Assembly: GCA_025997675.1 (NCBI GenBank)
Contig: BNUX01000007.1
Location: 1 to 56,864, forward strand
Length of the DNA stretch: 56,864 bases
Reading direction: 5' to 3'
From: Spirochaetia bacterium
GTDB taxonomy: Bacteria; Spirochaetota; Spirochaetia; Treponematales; Breznakiellaceae
Shown here piece after piece: positions 13,672 to 22,096 of this stretch. Every line of letters begins with the position of its first letter. Position 1 is the first letter of the stretch. The notes below the pieces were generated by a model. That model saw nothing but the letters and a program-made list of their open reading frames with translations. It did not search any database and was not told the origin of the DNA. The position numbers were made by a program, and so were the translations under genes.

Positions 13672-15036
13672 TCATTGCGGCTGCGTATATCTCCAGTTCA
13701 GTTTTTCCGCTATTTCCAGCATCTTCTCCCGGGTATTGAGTTCCGGGTCATCCAGCGCCGATTCCAGCAGTTCCTTGAGGATTATTCCTATACGCTTTCC
13801 CGGCGCGATTCCCATAGCTATCAGGTCCATGCCGGAAATTGCCAGGTCCTTAAGGGAGAGCGCCCTGTTCTGGGCAAGGATGCCGTCGATCCTGCTGACC
13901 AGGGGGGCGAGGAAGCCCGGTTCGCCTTCAATGCCTGCGGTGGCGTAGGCGTCGGCTTGACGCAGGGCGTAGATATCCTCTAGGTATTCTTCCCCCACCC
14001 GGATAATGAACCGGCGTACCGCAGCATCGGTCCAGTTTGCTTCGTAGTGGAACATGTGTTCAGCTATCAGATGGACCATCCGGTCAATCACCGCATTGGG
14101 GTACCGGAAACGGAGACCGATGTCCCGGGCCATTTTGGCCGAGACTTTTTCGTGCTGGTAGAAGGTCCATACGCCGGATTCGTCCAGTTTGCGGACCACC
14201 GGTTTACCGATGTCGTGGAAAAGCGCAGCCAGGCGTACCGATTGGGGGGCCTCCGTGCGGGCGGCGTAGTCGCAGGCAAGGAGGGAATGGTCCAGGACAT
14301 CGAAACGGTGGAAGCCCTTTTGGTCAATGCCCCGGCAGGCCGCCAATTCCGGGAGGATAAGACCCAGGAGGCCGGATTTCTCCATGAGCAGCAACGCCAG
14401 GGATGGCCTGGGTGAGCCGATGGTTTTGTCCAGTTCGTCCCGGATCCGTTCGGGACTCACCTTGGCGGTGGTGGACAGTGCGCCGGGGATGGCGGCCAGG
14501 GTGGCGTCCTCCACGGTAAAGCCCAGTTGGGAGGCGAAGCGCAGGGCCCTCAAGGGACGGAGGCCGTCTTCCCGGAACCGTTCTTCGGGGTTGCCCACAC
14601 AGCGGATGCGCCGGGCCCTGATATCCTCAAGTCCCTTGAAGGGGTCCACCCGTTCGCCGCCGGGAAGGGCCAGGGCGATGGCGTTCATGGTCAGGTCCCG
14701 GCGGGAAAGGTCTTCCTCAATTGTTGAGGCGTATTCGATATGGTCGGGGTGGCGGCCGTCGCTGTAGGAGGACTCGGACCGGAAGGTGGTTACCTCCAGG
14801 GAATAGCCCTTATACCGGACGGTGACGGTGCCGTGCTTGATGCCCGTGGGGATAACCCGACGGAACAGGGAGGTGACTTCCTCGGGCCGGGCATCGGTGG
14901 CCAGGTCCCAATCCTCAGCTTCCTTACCCAGGTGGAGATCCCGCACCGCGCCGCCAACAAGGAATACCTGCTTTCCCACCCCGTTGAATATGGCGGCGAC
15001 CTCTTTCAGTATAGGATGAATGCCCACATTGCCCAT
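13672..15036 (-). CDS. cca: CCA tRNA nucleotidyltransferase / poly(A) polymerase family with HD domain
   Basis: Adds or repairs CCA ends of tRNA. The nucleotidyltransferase core is seen as GGAVRDLHLG followed by DWDLATDA (the DxD metal pair), then RRDLTMNAIAL and the RFREDGLRPLRALRFASQLGF neck. The C-terminal HD domain has LFHDIGKP. At 454 aa it fits the HD-containing bacterial class. The tRNA-Leu and tRNA-Ala sequences in this window lack CCA, so the activity is needed. Convergent with rnc (16-base gap) and divergent from thiN; TATAGT lies 8 bases before the ATG, giving a very short leader. Confidence 0.92.
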   Translation of the reverse strand: MGNVGIHPILKEVAAIFNGVGKQVFLVGGAVRDLHLGKEAEDWDLATDARPEEVTSLFRRVIPTGIKHGTVTVRYKGYSLEVTTFRSESSYSDGRHPDHIEYASTIEEDLSRRDLTMNAIALALPGGERVDPFKGLEDIRARRIRCVGNPEERFREDGLRPLRALRFASQLGFTVEDATLAAIPGALSTTAKVSPERIRDELDKTIGSPRPSLALLLMEKSGLLGLILPELAACRGIDQKGFHRFDVLDHSLLACDYAARTEAPQSVRLAALFHDIGKPVVRKLDESGVWTFYQHEKVSAKMARDIGLRFRYPNAVIDRMVHLIAEHMFHYEANWTDAAVRRFIIRVGEEYLEDIYALRQADAYATAGIEGEPGFLAPLVSRIDGILAQNRALSLKDLAISGMDLIAMGIAPGKRIGIILKELLESALDDPELNTREKMLEIAEKLNWRYTQPQ

Positions 15037-15072
15037 AGAAGGCCACTATACTATAATAAATGAAGTCTGATA

Positions 15073-15723
15073 ATGGGAGAAACAGTGCGGGGAATCGGGT
15101 TTACCGGCGGGGAAGGACCGGGAGCAGCATGGTGCGCCGCCCTGGCAGGGGAAGCGGACCTCATCGCCGCCGCCGATTCGGGGCTCATGGCTGCCGAGGC
15201 TGCGGGTTTGGCGCCTGACTGGATAGTGGGGGACATGGATTCCCTGGACGATCCCCGCCGCCTTGACCGGTATCCGCCGGACCGGGTTATCCGCTGCCCG
15301 CGGGACAAGGATGATACCGATACGGAACTGCTCCTTTCTCTGCTTTGGGAAAAGGGTTGTGACGAGGTGTGGCTGGCCGGTGGGGGGGGCGGCAGGACGG
15401 ATCACCTTTTGGCGGTCCACGCCCTTTTCGAGCGGGAACGGAGTCCCGACCGGTGGATCACCGCCGGGGAGGATATACGCCATCTCCGGGCCGGGTGTAC
15501 CCTGAACGCAGAGAATAGCCTGGTTTCGGTGTTTCCCCTGGGAACCGGGCCCTGGGAGGCGGAAAGCCGGGGGCTTAAGTGGCCGCTTGCGGGGCTCCCC
15601 TGGAAACGGGGCTTTTTTGGGGTGAGTAACGTAGTTTTGGAGGGCCGCGAGGACCTTCGGTCCTTTGAAATCCGCGCCATACAAGGGCGGTTTTTGGTGA
15701 TTATGCCCTTTGGGAAGGAGTAA
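15073..15723 (+). CDS. thiN: thiamine pyrophosphokinase
   Basis: Converts thiamine to thiamine diphosphate with ATP. Family motifs: AAADSGLMAA near 33, DWIVGDMDSLDD near 50, KDDTDTELLLSLL near 79 and GGGGRTDHLLAVHALF near 103. 216 aa is the normal size. A G8 run (15382-15389) lies in the GGGGR motif but does not break the frame. Expressed divergently from cca. Confidence 0.9.
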   Translation: MGETVRGIGFTGGEGPGAAWCAALAGEADLIAAADSGLMAAEAAGLAPDWIVGDMDSLDDPRRLDRYPPDRVIRCPRDKDDTDTELLLSLLWEKGCDEVWLAGGGGGRTDHLLAVHALFERERSPDRWITAGEDIRHLRAGCTLNAENSLVSVFPLGTGPWEAESRGLKWPLAGLPWKRGFFGVSNVVLEGREDLRSFEIRAIQGRFLVIMPFGKE

Positions 15724-15728
15724 TAAAT

Positions 15729-16106
15729 ATGAGTGATTTGATACCCGGCGGCGGGGACAATACCCCCACCAATGTACTGGCTAAACAGGGCGTAACCGCC
15801 ATAGGCGGCATAGTGGGCGGTGCGGTGCTGATGATCATACGGGCCCTTCCTTCGTTCATAGGGCTTATTGCGGGGGTGATTGTCGGTGTGGTCGGGATAG
15901 GCGGGGTTATGTCCAAAGAAAGCGATGACCGGAAGCTCGGCATGTTGACGGCGGTGGCGGGGGGGCTTGCCGTCCTTTCCCGCATCCCGATTAAGCCGCT
16001 CGCCGCCCTGTCGGGAACCCTGCTGGGGATAAGCGCCCTGGGGCTGCTGGCCGTAGGGGTCTGGAACGGCATCAAATTCATCAAGGGCCTTAAGGGCAGA
16101 TCCTAG
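15729..16106 (+). CDS. small membrane protein (125 aa)
   Basis: Three to four hydrophobic, glycine-rich segments (IGGIVGGAVLMII, FIGLIAGVIVGVVGIGGV, MLTAVAGGLAVL, GISALGLLAVGVW) with a basic C-terminus. It lies 5 bases after thiN and 2 bases before miaB. Similar small glycine-rich membrane proteins occur in other treponemes as far as I recall; no function is known. Confidence 0.7.
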   Translation: MSDLIPGGGDNTPTNVLAKQGVTAIGGIVGGAVLMIIRALPSFIGLIAGVIVGVVGIGGVMSKESDDRKLGMLTAVAGGLAVLSRIPIKPLAALSGTLLGISALGLLAVGVWNGIKFIKGLKGRS

Positions 16107-16108
16107 TA

Positions 16109-17452
16109 TTGACCTATTTTTTTGAAACCTACGGATGCCAGATGAACAGCGCCGAATCGGCGGCCCTGGTTTTGGCGCTGCGGGAGCGGGGCTGGACTGC
16201 GGCGGAAAATGGGGAAAGCGCCGACCTGGTGCTTCTCAACACCTGCGCCGTCCGGCAAACTGCGGAACAGCGGGTCATGGGGCGGCTGGCCCAGTACCAG
16301 GCCCTGAAAAAAAAGCGCCGCAGTGTGGAGCAAGGCTTCACGCTGATCGTAGCGGGCTGTATGGCGGAGCGCCTGGGGGAGGGCCTCAAGGAAACCTTTG
16401 ATGCGGTGGATTATGTGATGGGTACCGCCGCCCGCTCAGTTTTTCCGGTAATCCTGGAAACCCTGGAGAAAGGTGGAACCAAAGGTTCCTTGCCCCTTAC
16501 CGCACAGTTTTCCTTTTCCGCATCACACCTTGAAGAAGGGCAGTTTCACAGTTTTGTTCCCATCATGCACGGCTGCAACAATTACTGTTCCTACTGCATC
16601 GTGCCCTATGTCCGGGGCCGGGAACTATCCCGCAGCCCCGCTTCCATCATGGAGGAGATTCGGCTCCTGGGGGAACGGGGGGTCCGCGCAATCACCTTGC
16701 TGGGGCAGAATGTCAATTCCTACCGCTTTGAGGATGGGGAGCGGGGAATGACGGACTTTCCCGCGCTCCTGGAACTGGTTGCCCGGGAGACGGAAAAAAC
16801 CCCCATACGCTGGGTCCGGTTCCTATCAAGCCACCCTAAGGACCTATCCTCCCCGGCTATCCGGGTCATGGCGGCGCATCGGGTTTTCTGTCGCCACCTC
16901 CACCTCTGCGTGCAGCACGGGTCCAATGCGGTGCTAGCCGCCATGAACCGCCGCTATACCCGGGAGCGGTACCTGGAACTGGTAGACGAAATCCGAGAGG
17001 CCATGCCGGGTATCTCCCTTTCCACGGACATCCTGGTGGGCTTTCCCGGGGAAACTGAGGCGGACCTGGAGCGTACCCTGGACCTGATGGAGCGGGTGAA
17101 GTTCCATTACGCCTATATGTACCACTACAACCCACGGGAAGGTACTGCCGCCTACGATTTGCCGGGGCGCATTGGGGAGGACGTCAAGCGGGAACGGCTG
17201 GCCAGGGTTATCGCCCTGCAAAAAAAACATACCCAGGAACTGCTGAAACAGCGCGTCGGGTCCCGGGAAACCATATTAATAGAGGGGATTTCGCGGAAAA
17301 ATGCCGATGAATTAATAGGCCGTACTGAACGGGATGAAATGGTGGCGGTCCCTGGTTGCCTGGCGATTGGCCGCTTTGCCCAGGTAAGCCTTTCATCCCT
17401 CTGCGGCAATACCTTCCGCGCAAAGGAGTTAACCCTATGCCCTGGCGACTGA
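16109..17452 (+). CDS. miaB: tRNA-2-methylthio-N6-dimethylallyladenosine synthase
   Basis: A radical-SAM methylthiotransferase that modifies A37 of tRNAs reading UNN codons. N-terminal UPF0004 domain with cysteines in FETYGCQMN, LNTCAVR and VAGCMAERLG (auxiliary cluster), radical-SAM cluster motif CNNYCSYC near residues 157-164, and a C-terminal TRAM domain. TTG start; the N-terminus aligns with the family directly from it. 447 aa is standard. The 3' end overlaps the next gene by 16 bases. Confidence 0.95.
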   Translation: MTYFFETYGCQMNSAESAALVLALRERGWTAAENGESADLVLLNTCAVRQTAEQRVMGRLAQYQALKKKRRSVEQGFTLIVAGCMAERLGEGLKETFDAVDYVMGTAARSVFPVILETLEKGGTKGSLPLTAQFSFSASHLEEGQFHSFVPIMHGCNNYCSYCIVPYVRGRELSRSPASIMEEIRLLGERGVRAITLLGQNVNSYRFEDGERGMTDFPALLELVARETEKTPIRWVRFLSSHPKDLSSPAIRVMAAHRVFCRHLHLCVQHGSNAVLAAMNRRYTRERYLELVDEIREAMPGISLSTDILVGFPGETEADLERTLDLMERVKFHYAYMYHYNPREGTAAYDLPGRIGEDVKRERLARVIALQKKHTQELLKQRVGSRETILIEGISRKNADELIGRTERDEMVAVPGCLAIGRFAQVSLSSLCGNTFRAKELTLCPGD

Positions 17453-17724
17453 TTGGACTGGCCCTTGTTTTGGTTGTGTTTCTCGCGTTTACCGGATTTA
17501 ACCTGGGAAACCGTTGTGATATTTCCTTTGTCTTTTGGACGGTAAAGGATGTTCCCGTATTCCTGCCTATTTTTGCGTCCTTTGTGTTAGGGCTGCTCTG
17601 CGCCATCCCCTTCGCGGTTTCTCTAAGCCGGAAGCAGTCCGGGAAGAAATTGGGCAAGGAAGATCTCCCCCAGGAGGGAGGCCCGGAGGATTTGTCCGCC
17701 GGAGGTCCCTATGGCGTCGATTAA
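17437..17724 (+). CDS. LapA-domain (DUF1049) membrane protein
   Basis: 95 aa from ATG 17437 (AAAGGAG upstream). Two transmembrane helices (LIGLALVLVVFLAFTGFN and VFLPIFASFVLGLLCAIPFAV) flank the short periplasmic NRCDISFVFWTV, as in LapA/YciS proteins involved in envelope or LPS assembly; a hydrophilic tail follows. The frame extends upstream over miaB but that part is not protein-like. Overlaps the next gene by 14 bases. Confidence 0.8.
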   Translation: MPWRLIGLALVLVVFLAFTGFNLGNRCDISFVFWTVKDVPVFLPIFASFVLGLLCAIPFAVSLSRKQSGKKLGKEDLPQEGGPEDLSAGGPYGVD

Positions 17725-18670
17725 TTCCCGGCTCCTGGTTCTCCCGGCCCTGATCCTGATTCTGGCGGGGACCCTGTCCGCCCAAAGCGGGGAGATTCCG
17801 GAAATCGGGAACATTGAGCGTACATTGGGGCTTAGTACCCTCTCCGCCGCCGAGCGCCGGGAAGCCTATATCAGGATGGCCGGTCTCTATATGCTTTCGG
17901 GGAACATCGACACTGCGGCCCGTGCATGGCGGGAGGCGGCCCTGGCGGACCCGGAAAACCGGGACGACCGGTGTTTCCTGGAAAGCGCCCTCTGCTACTT
18001 GACCCTGGGGGAATTTGACGCCGCCGCCGATGCCTTGAAGGGTATCCTTGCCGGGGGCAGGGATACGGCGGCCATTCGGGATGCCCACTACACCGCAGCC
18101 CTTATAGAGGCGTTTCGCGGAGGCGGCGCCGGGGCGCTCTACGCCCTGCTGGGGAAACCTGAATTTCAGGAGTACCGTCCGGCCATTTACTATACCTTCT
18201 GGCGGCTATTCGGTGACGGGGCCTATAAAGCACAGATACTGTCGGAATTCCCCAAAAGCCCCGAAGCCGGTATCGTCAAAAACGAAGAGGCCATAGCGGT
18301 AAGCAGTAATACTGCCGGCAACAATGCTGCCAGGGTATCCGCCCTTATCCGCCCCCTGTGGTTCTTCTACCCCGGCCGGGGCAACGTGACCATCGGCGCC
18401 TCCGTACGGTCCGCCTCACCCGTACCGGTAGCAGCCACAGCATCCACTTCAGCCGGGCCCGGGGTCTTGCAGACCGGCATTTTCAACCGGGAAGAAAACG
18501 CCCGGGCTATGGCGGCCCGGCTTGCGTCCCGGGGCTTTACGGCGGATGTCAGCCAAAAGCCGGTAAACGGCGTTACCCATTGGACGGTAACCGTCCCTGC
18601 GGGGGAGAATGCCAACCAGACCATGCTCAAGCTGAAAGACGCGGGGTTTGAGTCCTTTCCGGTGTTTTAA
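17711..18670 (+). CDS. exported TPR protein with C-terminal SPOR domain
   Basis: Signal peptide in the first 25 residues (LLVLPALILILAGTLSAQS). Helical TPR-like repeats follow (residues about 35-190), then a low-complexity linker and a SPOR domain in the last 75 residues (QTGIFNREENARAMAARLA to the end). SPOR domains bind denuded peptidoglycan glycan strands, so the protein should sit in the periplasm at sites of cell-wall turnover. It ends 20 bases before the 21-bp array A. Confidence 0.8.
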   Translation: MASINSRLLVLPALILILAGTLSAQSGEIPEIGNIERTLGLSTLSAAERREAYIRMAGLYMLSGNIDTAARAWREAALADPENRDDRCFLESALCYLTLGEFDAAADALKGILAGGRDTAAIRDAHYTAALIEAFRGGGAGALYALLGKPEFQEYRPAIYYTFWRLFGDGAYKAQILSEFPKSPEAGIVKNEEAIAVSSNTAGNNAARVSALIRPLWFFYPGRGNVTIGASVRSASPVPVAATASTSAGPGVLQTGIFNREENARAMAARLASRGFTADVSQKPVNGVTHWTVTVPAGENANQTMLKLKDAGFESFPVF

Positions 18671-18689
18671 AAGCTGATTCCGCTCCTAC

Positions 18690-18870
18690 GGAACGTCGTT
18701 CCTTACCTACGGAACGCCGTTCCTTCAAGAAGGAATGCCATCCCTTCAAGAAGGAACGCCATCCAATTCAAGAAGGAACGCCTCCACTTCAAGAAGGAAC
18801 GTCTCTACTTCATGAAGAATCGCCATCCCTTCATGAAGGAACGCCATCCCTTCAAGAAGGAACGAGGTTC
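18690..18870. repeat. 21-bp tandem array A (9 units)
   Basis: GGAACG (or a one- or two-base variant) recurs at 18690, 18711, 18732, 18753, 18775, 18796, 18817, 18838 and 18859, i.e. every 21 bp with one 22-bp step. Unit consensus starts GGAACGCCATCCCTTC and ends AAGAA. Each unit contains an inverted CCTTC-AA-GAAGG; the first two units also contain GGAACG-N-CGTTCC. It begins 20 bases after the SPOR gene stop. No spacer sequence exists between units. Confidence 0.95.
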
Positions 18871-18935
18871 CTGCACCGGAAAACCAGGGACTTTTGCCGG
18901 GATTTGGGGAATGCCGCCCCTGGAATGTAAGGGTA

Positions 18936-18964
18936 TTGACTATAGTATACCGGCGAACTAGATT
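18936..18964 (+). promoter_or_regulatory. promoter of moeA
   Basis: TTGACT (18936-18941), 17-base spacer, TAGATT (18959-18964), then CAGGAG before the GTG start at 18998. Confidence 0.65.
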
Positions 18965-18997
18965 AAAAAATAATTCCCCTGTCAGGAGTGTATAGCC

Positions 18998-20218
18998 GTG
19001 GAATTTGATAATTATAGCCGCGCCGAGGTATTGGAAAAGCTTTTTGCGCTTTGGAAACCCGGAAAACAAACCGAATTGGTACCCCTGGAAGAAAGTTTGA
19101 ACCGGATTAGCGCGGAACCCCTGGTCTCCCGTTTTACCCTTCCCCTGGTGCGCTCCTCCGGGGGGGACGGCATCGCGGTACGAAGCGCCGATTTCGAGGC
19201 GGCTCTGCCGGGGCTGCCGGATACGGCCCATTGGAAGCCGGGGAAGGACTATGTCCGCGCCGATACGGGGGACGATTTTGATGACGCGTTCGATACGGTC
19301 ATCATGATCGAAGAGGTGACCTTCAATGAAACAGGGGGGCTTTCCCTGACAAAGGGTATTACGGTTACGCCGGGGATGAACGTTAATGGCCGGGGAAGCG
19401 CCATCGAAGAAGGGGAACTCATTTTAGAGGCGGCGCTCCCCATCCGTTCCCCAGACCTGGGCGCCCTGGCCCGGGGGGGATTATGGGACGTACCGGTGGT
19501 TAAGAAACCGGTGGCCGCCTTTATTCCCACGGGAAATGAACTTATCCCCCTGCGGCGGGAACCGCAACGGGGACAGAACATTGATACGAACAGTATCATG
19601 GCGCGGCACATGCTTTTGGAAATGGGGGCGGAACCACTGATCCTCCCCATCATCAGGGATGATCCCGGACTGCTCAAGGCCGGCCTTTTGGCGGCCCTTA
19701 AAACCGCCGATGTGGTGATCATCAACGGGGGCTCCTCCAAGGGCGCCGACGATTACAATGCCCGGCTCCTGGCGGAATTGGGGGAATGCATCTGCCACGG
19801 GGTGCTGGCCGCCCCCGGCCGCCCCCTGTGCCTGGGGGTGGTTGATAACAAACCGGTGGTCAATCTTCCGGGTCCCATTATCGCCGCCTATTTCGGCATG
19901 GACTGGTGTATCCGGGCCATCCTGTGCCGCGCCCTGGGAATCCCCGTACCGGTCCGGCCCCGGGTGAAGGCGGTGCTGACCGGAAACACCGGCCGCACGC
20001 TTCCCGAAGGCTTTGAGTTTTTCTACCGGATGGAGGTAACAAAGACCGCTTCGGGTTACGACGCATGGCCTGTTCCCTTCGACCGGGTCCCGGGAAAACG
20101 CACCCAGGGTTTCCATTCCGGACAATGCGTCATGAAAGGCCCCCATTCCCCTTCCCCGGGAGATGAGATCGAAGTGGAGCTCTGTTACCCTTCTATTACA
20201 ACGGCGCCAGGTGGCTAA
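18998..20218 (+). CDS. moeA: MoeA-family molybdopterin molybdotransferase
   Basis: MoeA inserts molybdate into adenylylated molybdopterin. Family features: an N-terminal segment (SLNRISAEPLVSR), VIMIEEV near 105, 'IPTGNEL' near 177 (the family's GDEL box with N for D) and INGGSSKGADDYNA near 247 (the G.S.G..D loop). Its C-terminus ends in a beta-barrel domain. 406 aa is normal. The GTG start has CAGGAG upstream. The 3' end overlaps the convergent transporter gene by 23 bases. No other cofactor-synthesis gene is in view. Confidence 0.85.
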   Translation: MEFDNYSRAEVLEKLFALWKPGKQTELVPLEESLNRISAEPLVSRFTLPLVRSSGGDGIAVRSADFEAALPGLPDTAHWKPGKDYVRADTGDDFDDAFDTVIMIEEVTFNETGGLSLTKGITVTPGMNVNGRGSAIEEGELILEAALPIRSPDLGALARGGLWDVPVVKKPVAAFIPTGNELIPLRREPQRGQNIDTNSIMARHMLLEMGAEPLILPIIRDDPGLLKAGLLAALKTADVVIINGGSSKGADDYNARLLAELGECICHGVLAAPGRPLCLGVVDNKPVVNLPGPIIAAYFGMDWCIRAILCRALGIPVPVRPRVKAVLTGNTGRTLPEGFEFFYRMEVTKTASGYDAWPVPFDRVPGKRTQGFHSGQCVMKGPHSPSPGDEIEVELCYPSITTAPGG

Positions 20219-21281
20219 GGAGCCGCCCCGCGTTTTCCGCACTCAGGTCGTAGTTGTAAAACTGCTTATAGTAACTTTGGGTTTCCAGAACCATATCGAG
20301 GTCCGGGAACAGCTCGGGGTAGAGTTTCTGTGCGAGGAACTGCATCAGGAGAACACCTTCGCTGGAATAATCCCAGTACATCACGCCGTCGGGGCAGAGG
20401 TGGACCTGGCCGTTCTTAACCGCCTTTAGCTGTGCCCAGGTGCGGCCCTTGAGCACCGCATCGGCGGATTCCATGCGGCCCATGAAGATGGCGTCCGGGT
20501 TCCAGGCAATGACCTGCTCCATGGTAACTTCGGTGTCCATCTCCTGCCGTGTCTCGTCGGCGATGTTCCGGCCGCCGGCCAGCTCCAGCCAGAAAGACAC
20601 GTAGGAATACTGCGAAAACACCCCCAGACCATCCTCACCGTAGGCATAGATGGCGGTCTTGCGGCCCGCCTCCGGGATAGCGGCGGTGCGGCCCTTGACA
20701 TAGGCTACCTTCTTATCGAGGTAGTCAAACCATGCGCGGGCCTTAGCCTGTGCCTCCGCTCCCAGCGCATCGGCGAACACCTGTACCTCACGCTTCTGAT
20801 AGGTGATAAACTCCTCCACCGTGCGGGGGTTACCCGTGGCCTGCTGCACCACCACCACGGGGATGCCCGCATTCTCCATGCTTGCAAGGGGGGCCGCATA
20901 GTCCCAGAAGAAGACGCAGTCCGTCCCCAGGTCAATGAGGGCCTCCAGGTTAGGTTCAGCGGGGCTTCGGATGGCGGCTACCGTGGCGATGCCGGGGTTA
21001 GTGGCCTTTACCCAGGGCCGGTCAACCATGTAGAAGTGGGCCCCCGCGAGCCTTCCCGCCTGCCCCAGCATAAAGACCTTCTCGTAGGAAGGCCCGGCAA
21101 TGGCGACTACCTTCGTTACCGGCTGGACAAGCGCAACCTGCCGTCCGGCCAGGTCGGTAATCCTCCCGGCGGCGGCTGTTGCCGCCCTATCCTTGCGGGG
21201 CGCGGCAAACAGGACGGCGCCGTTCAGCGTCAGGAGCAGGGCGAGACCCAGGGTCACCATTCGTTTCGTTCTTTTCATCAT
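20196..21281 (-). CDS. FecB/BtuF-type ABC importer, substrate-binding protein
   Basis: Signal peptide MMKRTKRMVTLGLALLLTLN, then the periplasmic-binding-protein type III fold (DLAGRQVALVQPVTKVVA; NLEALIDLGTDCVFF; TAIYAYGEDGLG; AWNPDAIFMG), as in siderophore, haem, B12 and molybdate binders. AGGAG precedes the ATG. Third gene of the permease-ATPase-binding protein operon. The substrate cannot be read from sequence; neighbouring moeA makes molybdate/tungstate (Haemophilus MolABC-like) a reasonable guess, iron chelates the default. Confidence 0.88.
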   Translation of the reverse strand: MMKRTKRMVTLGLALLLTLNGAVLFAAPRKDRAATAAAGRITDLAGRQVALVQPVTKVVAIAGPSYEKVFMLGQAGRLAGAHFYMVDRPWVKATNPGIATVAAIRSPAEPNLEALIDLGTDCVFFWDYAAPLASMENAGIPVVVVQQATGNPRTVEEFITYQKREVQVFADALGAEAQAKARAWFDYLDKKVAYVKGRTAAIPEAGRKTAIYAYGEDGLGVFSQYSYVSFWLELAGGRNIADETRQEMDTEVTMEQVIAWNPDAIFMGRMESADAVLKGRTWAQLKAVKNGQVHLCPDGVMYWDYSSEGVLLMQFLAQKLYPELFPDLDMVLETQSYYKQFYNYDLSAENAGRLLSHLAPL

Positions 21282-21304
21282 CGTTCTCCTATAAATACCT
21301 ACTA

Positions 21305-22096
21305 TTAATGAATCGCCGGAGCCACACAGGCCCGGCGATTAACATCCGGAATAAAGGTCATGCACAAATCGACCTGATATATCCCCCTAAGATTATCCTG
21401 GGTAATGATGTCGGCGGCGTCACCGCTATGGAGATGACCGGCGTGGTCCAGTATCCCCGTCCTGGCGTCCAGGAGGATGGCGTGGTCCGGGGTATGGGTG
21501 GTCAGGATAACCGCGATGCCCTCATCCTCCGCGAGGCGCACGATGGTCTTGAGCACCTTGAGCTGATTGCCGTAGTCCAGATGGTTCGTGGGCTCGTCCA
21601 TCAGGATCAGATGGGGGCTCTGCACAAGCACCCGGGCAATCTGCGCCTGCTGACGCTCCCCCCCGGAGATATGCAGTATAGACTTATCCGCAAGGTAGCT
21701 AATCCGCATCTGTTCCATCACCCGGTCCACGGCCTCATACTCCGCCTTGCCCGGAACCTTGAGCAGCCCGATATAGGGCGCACGGCCCAGCACGAGGTAG
21801 TCCCGTACGGTAAAGTCGAGGCTCACCGTTTCGTTCTGGGTCACGACCCCCACCTTGAGGGCGTATTCCCCCGCTTCCATCCCGGCGGTATCGCGGCCGT
21901 CCAGGAGAATGACCCCCTGCTGCGGCCGCAGCATCCCCATCAAACAGGCGAGCAGCGTCGACTTCCCCGATCCGTTTGCCCCGAGGATCGTGTAGATCTC
22001 CCCGGCTTCCAGGGTAAAGCTCACGGCGGAAAAGACATCCTGCCCCTTTTCGTAGGCAAAGCTGATGTCCCGCACCTCAAGCAGCGCCGGCATCAC
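21305..22096 (-). CDS. FecE/BtuD-type ABC importer ATPase
   Basis: Walker A GANGSGKST near 38-46, Q-loop VVTQNE, signature HISGGERQQAQIARVL near 143, Walker B HLILMDEPTNHLD and switch histidine TTHTPDH. Powers the type II importer with the adjacent permease. Start is ATG 22093 or GTG 22096, both overlapping the permease stop. Confidence 0.92.
   Translation of the reverse strand: MMPALLEVRDISFAYEKGQDVFSAVSFTLEAGEIYTILGANGSGKSTLLACLMGMLRPQQGVILLDGRDTAGMEAGEYALKVGVVTQNETVSLDFTVRDYLVLGRAPYIGLLKVPGKAEYEAVDRVMEQMRISYLADKSILHISGGERQQAQIARVLVQSPHLILMDEPTNHLDYGNQLKVLKTIVRLAEDEGIAVILTTHTPDHAILLDARTGILDHAGHLHSGDAADIITQDNLRGIYQVDLCMTFIPDVNRRACVAPAIH

Noticed and set aside
18746..19231. A leucine-rich heptad protein antisense to the moeA start
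   Set aside because: Composed of array A and the reverse of moeA; no Shine-Dalgarno or domain.
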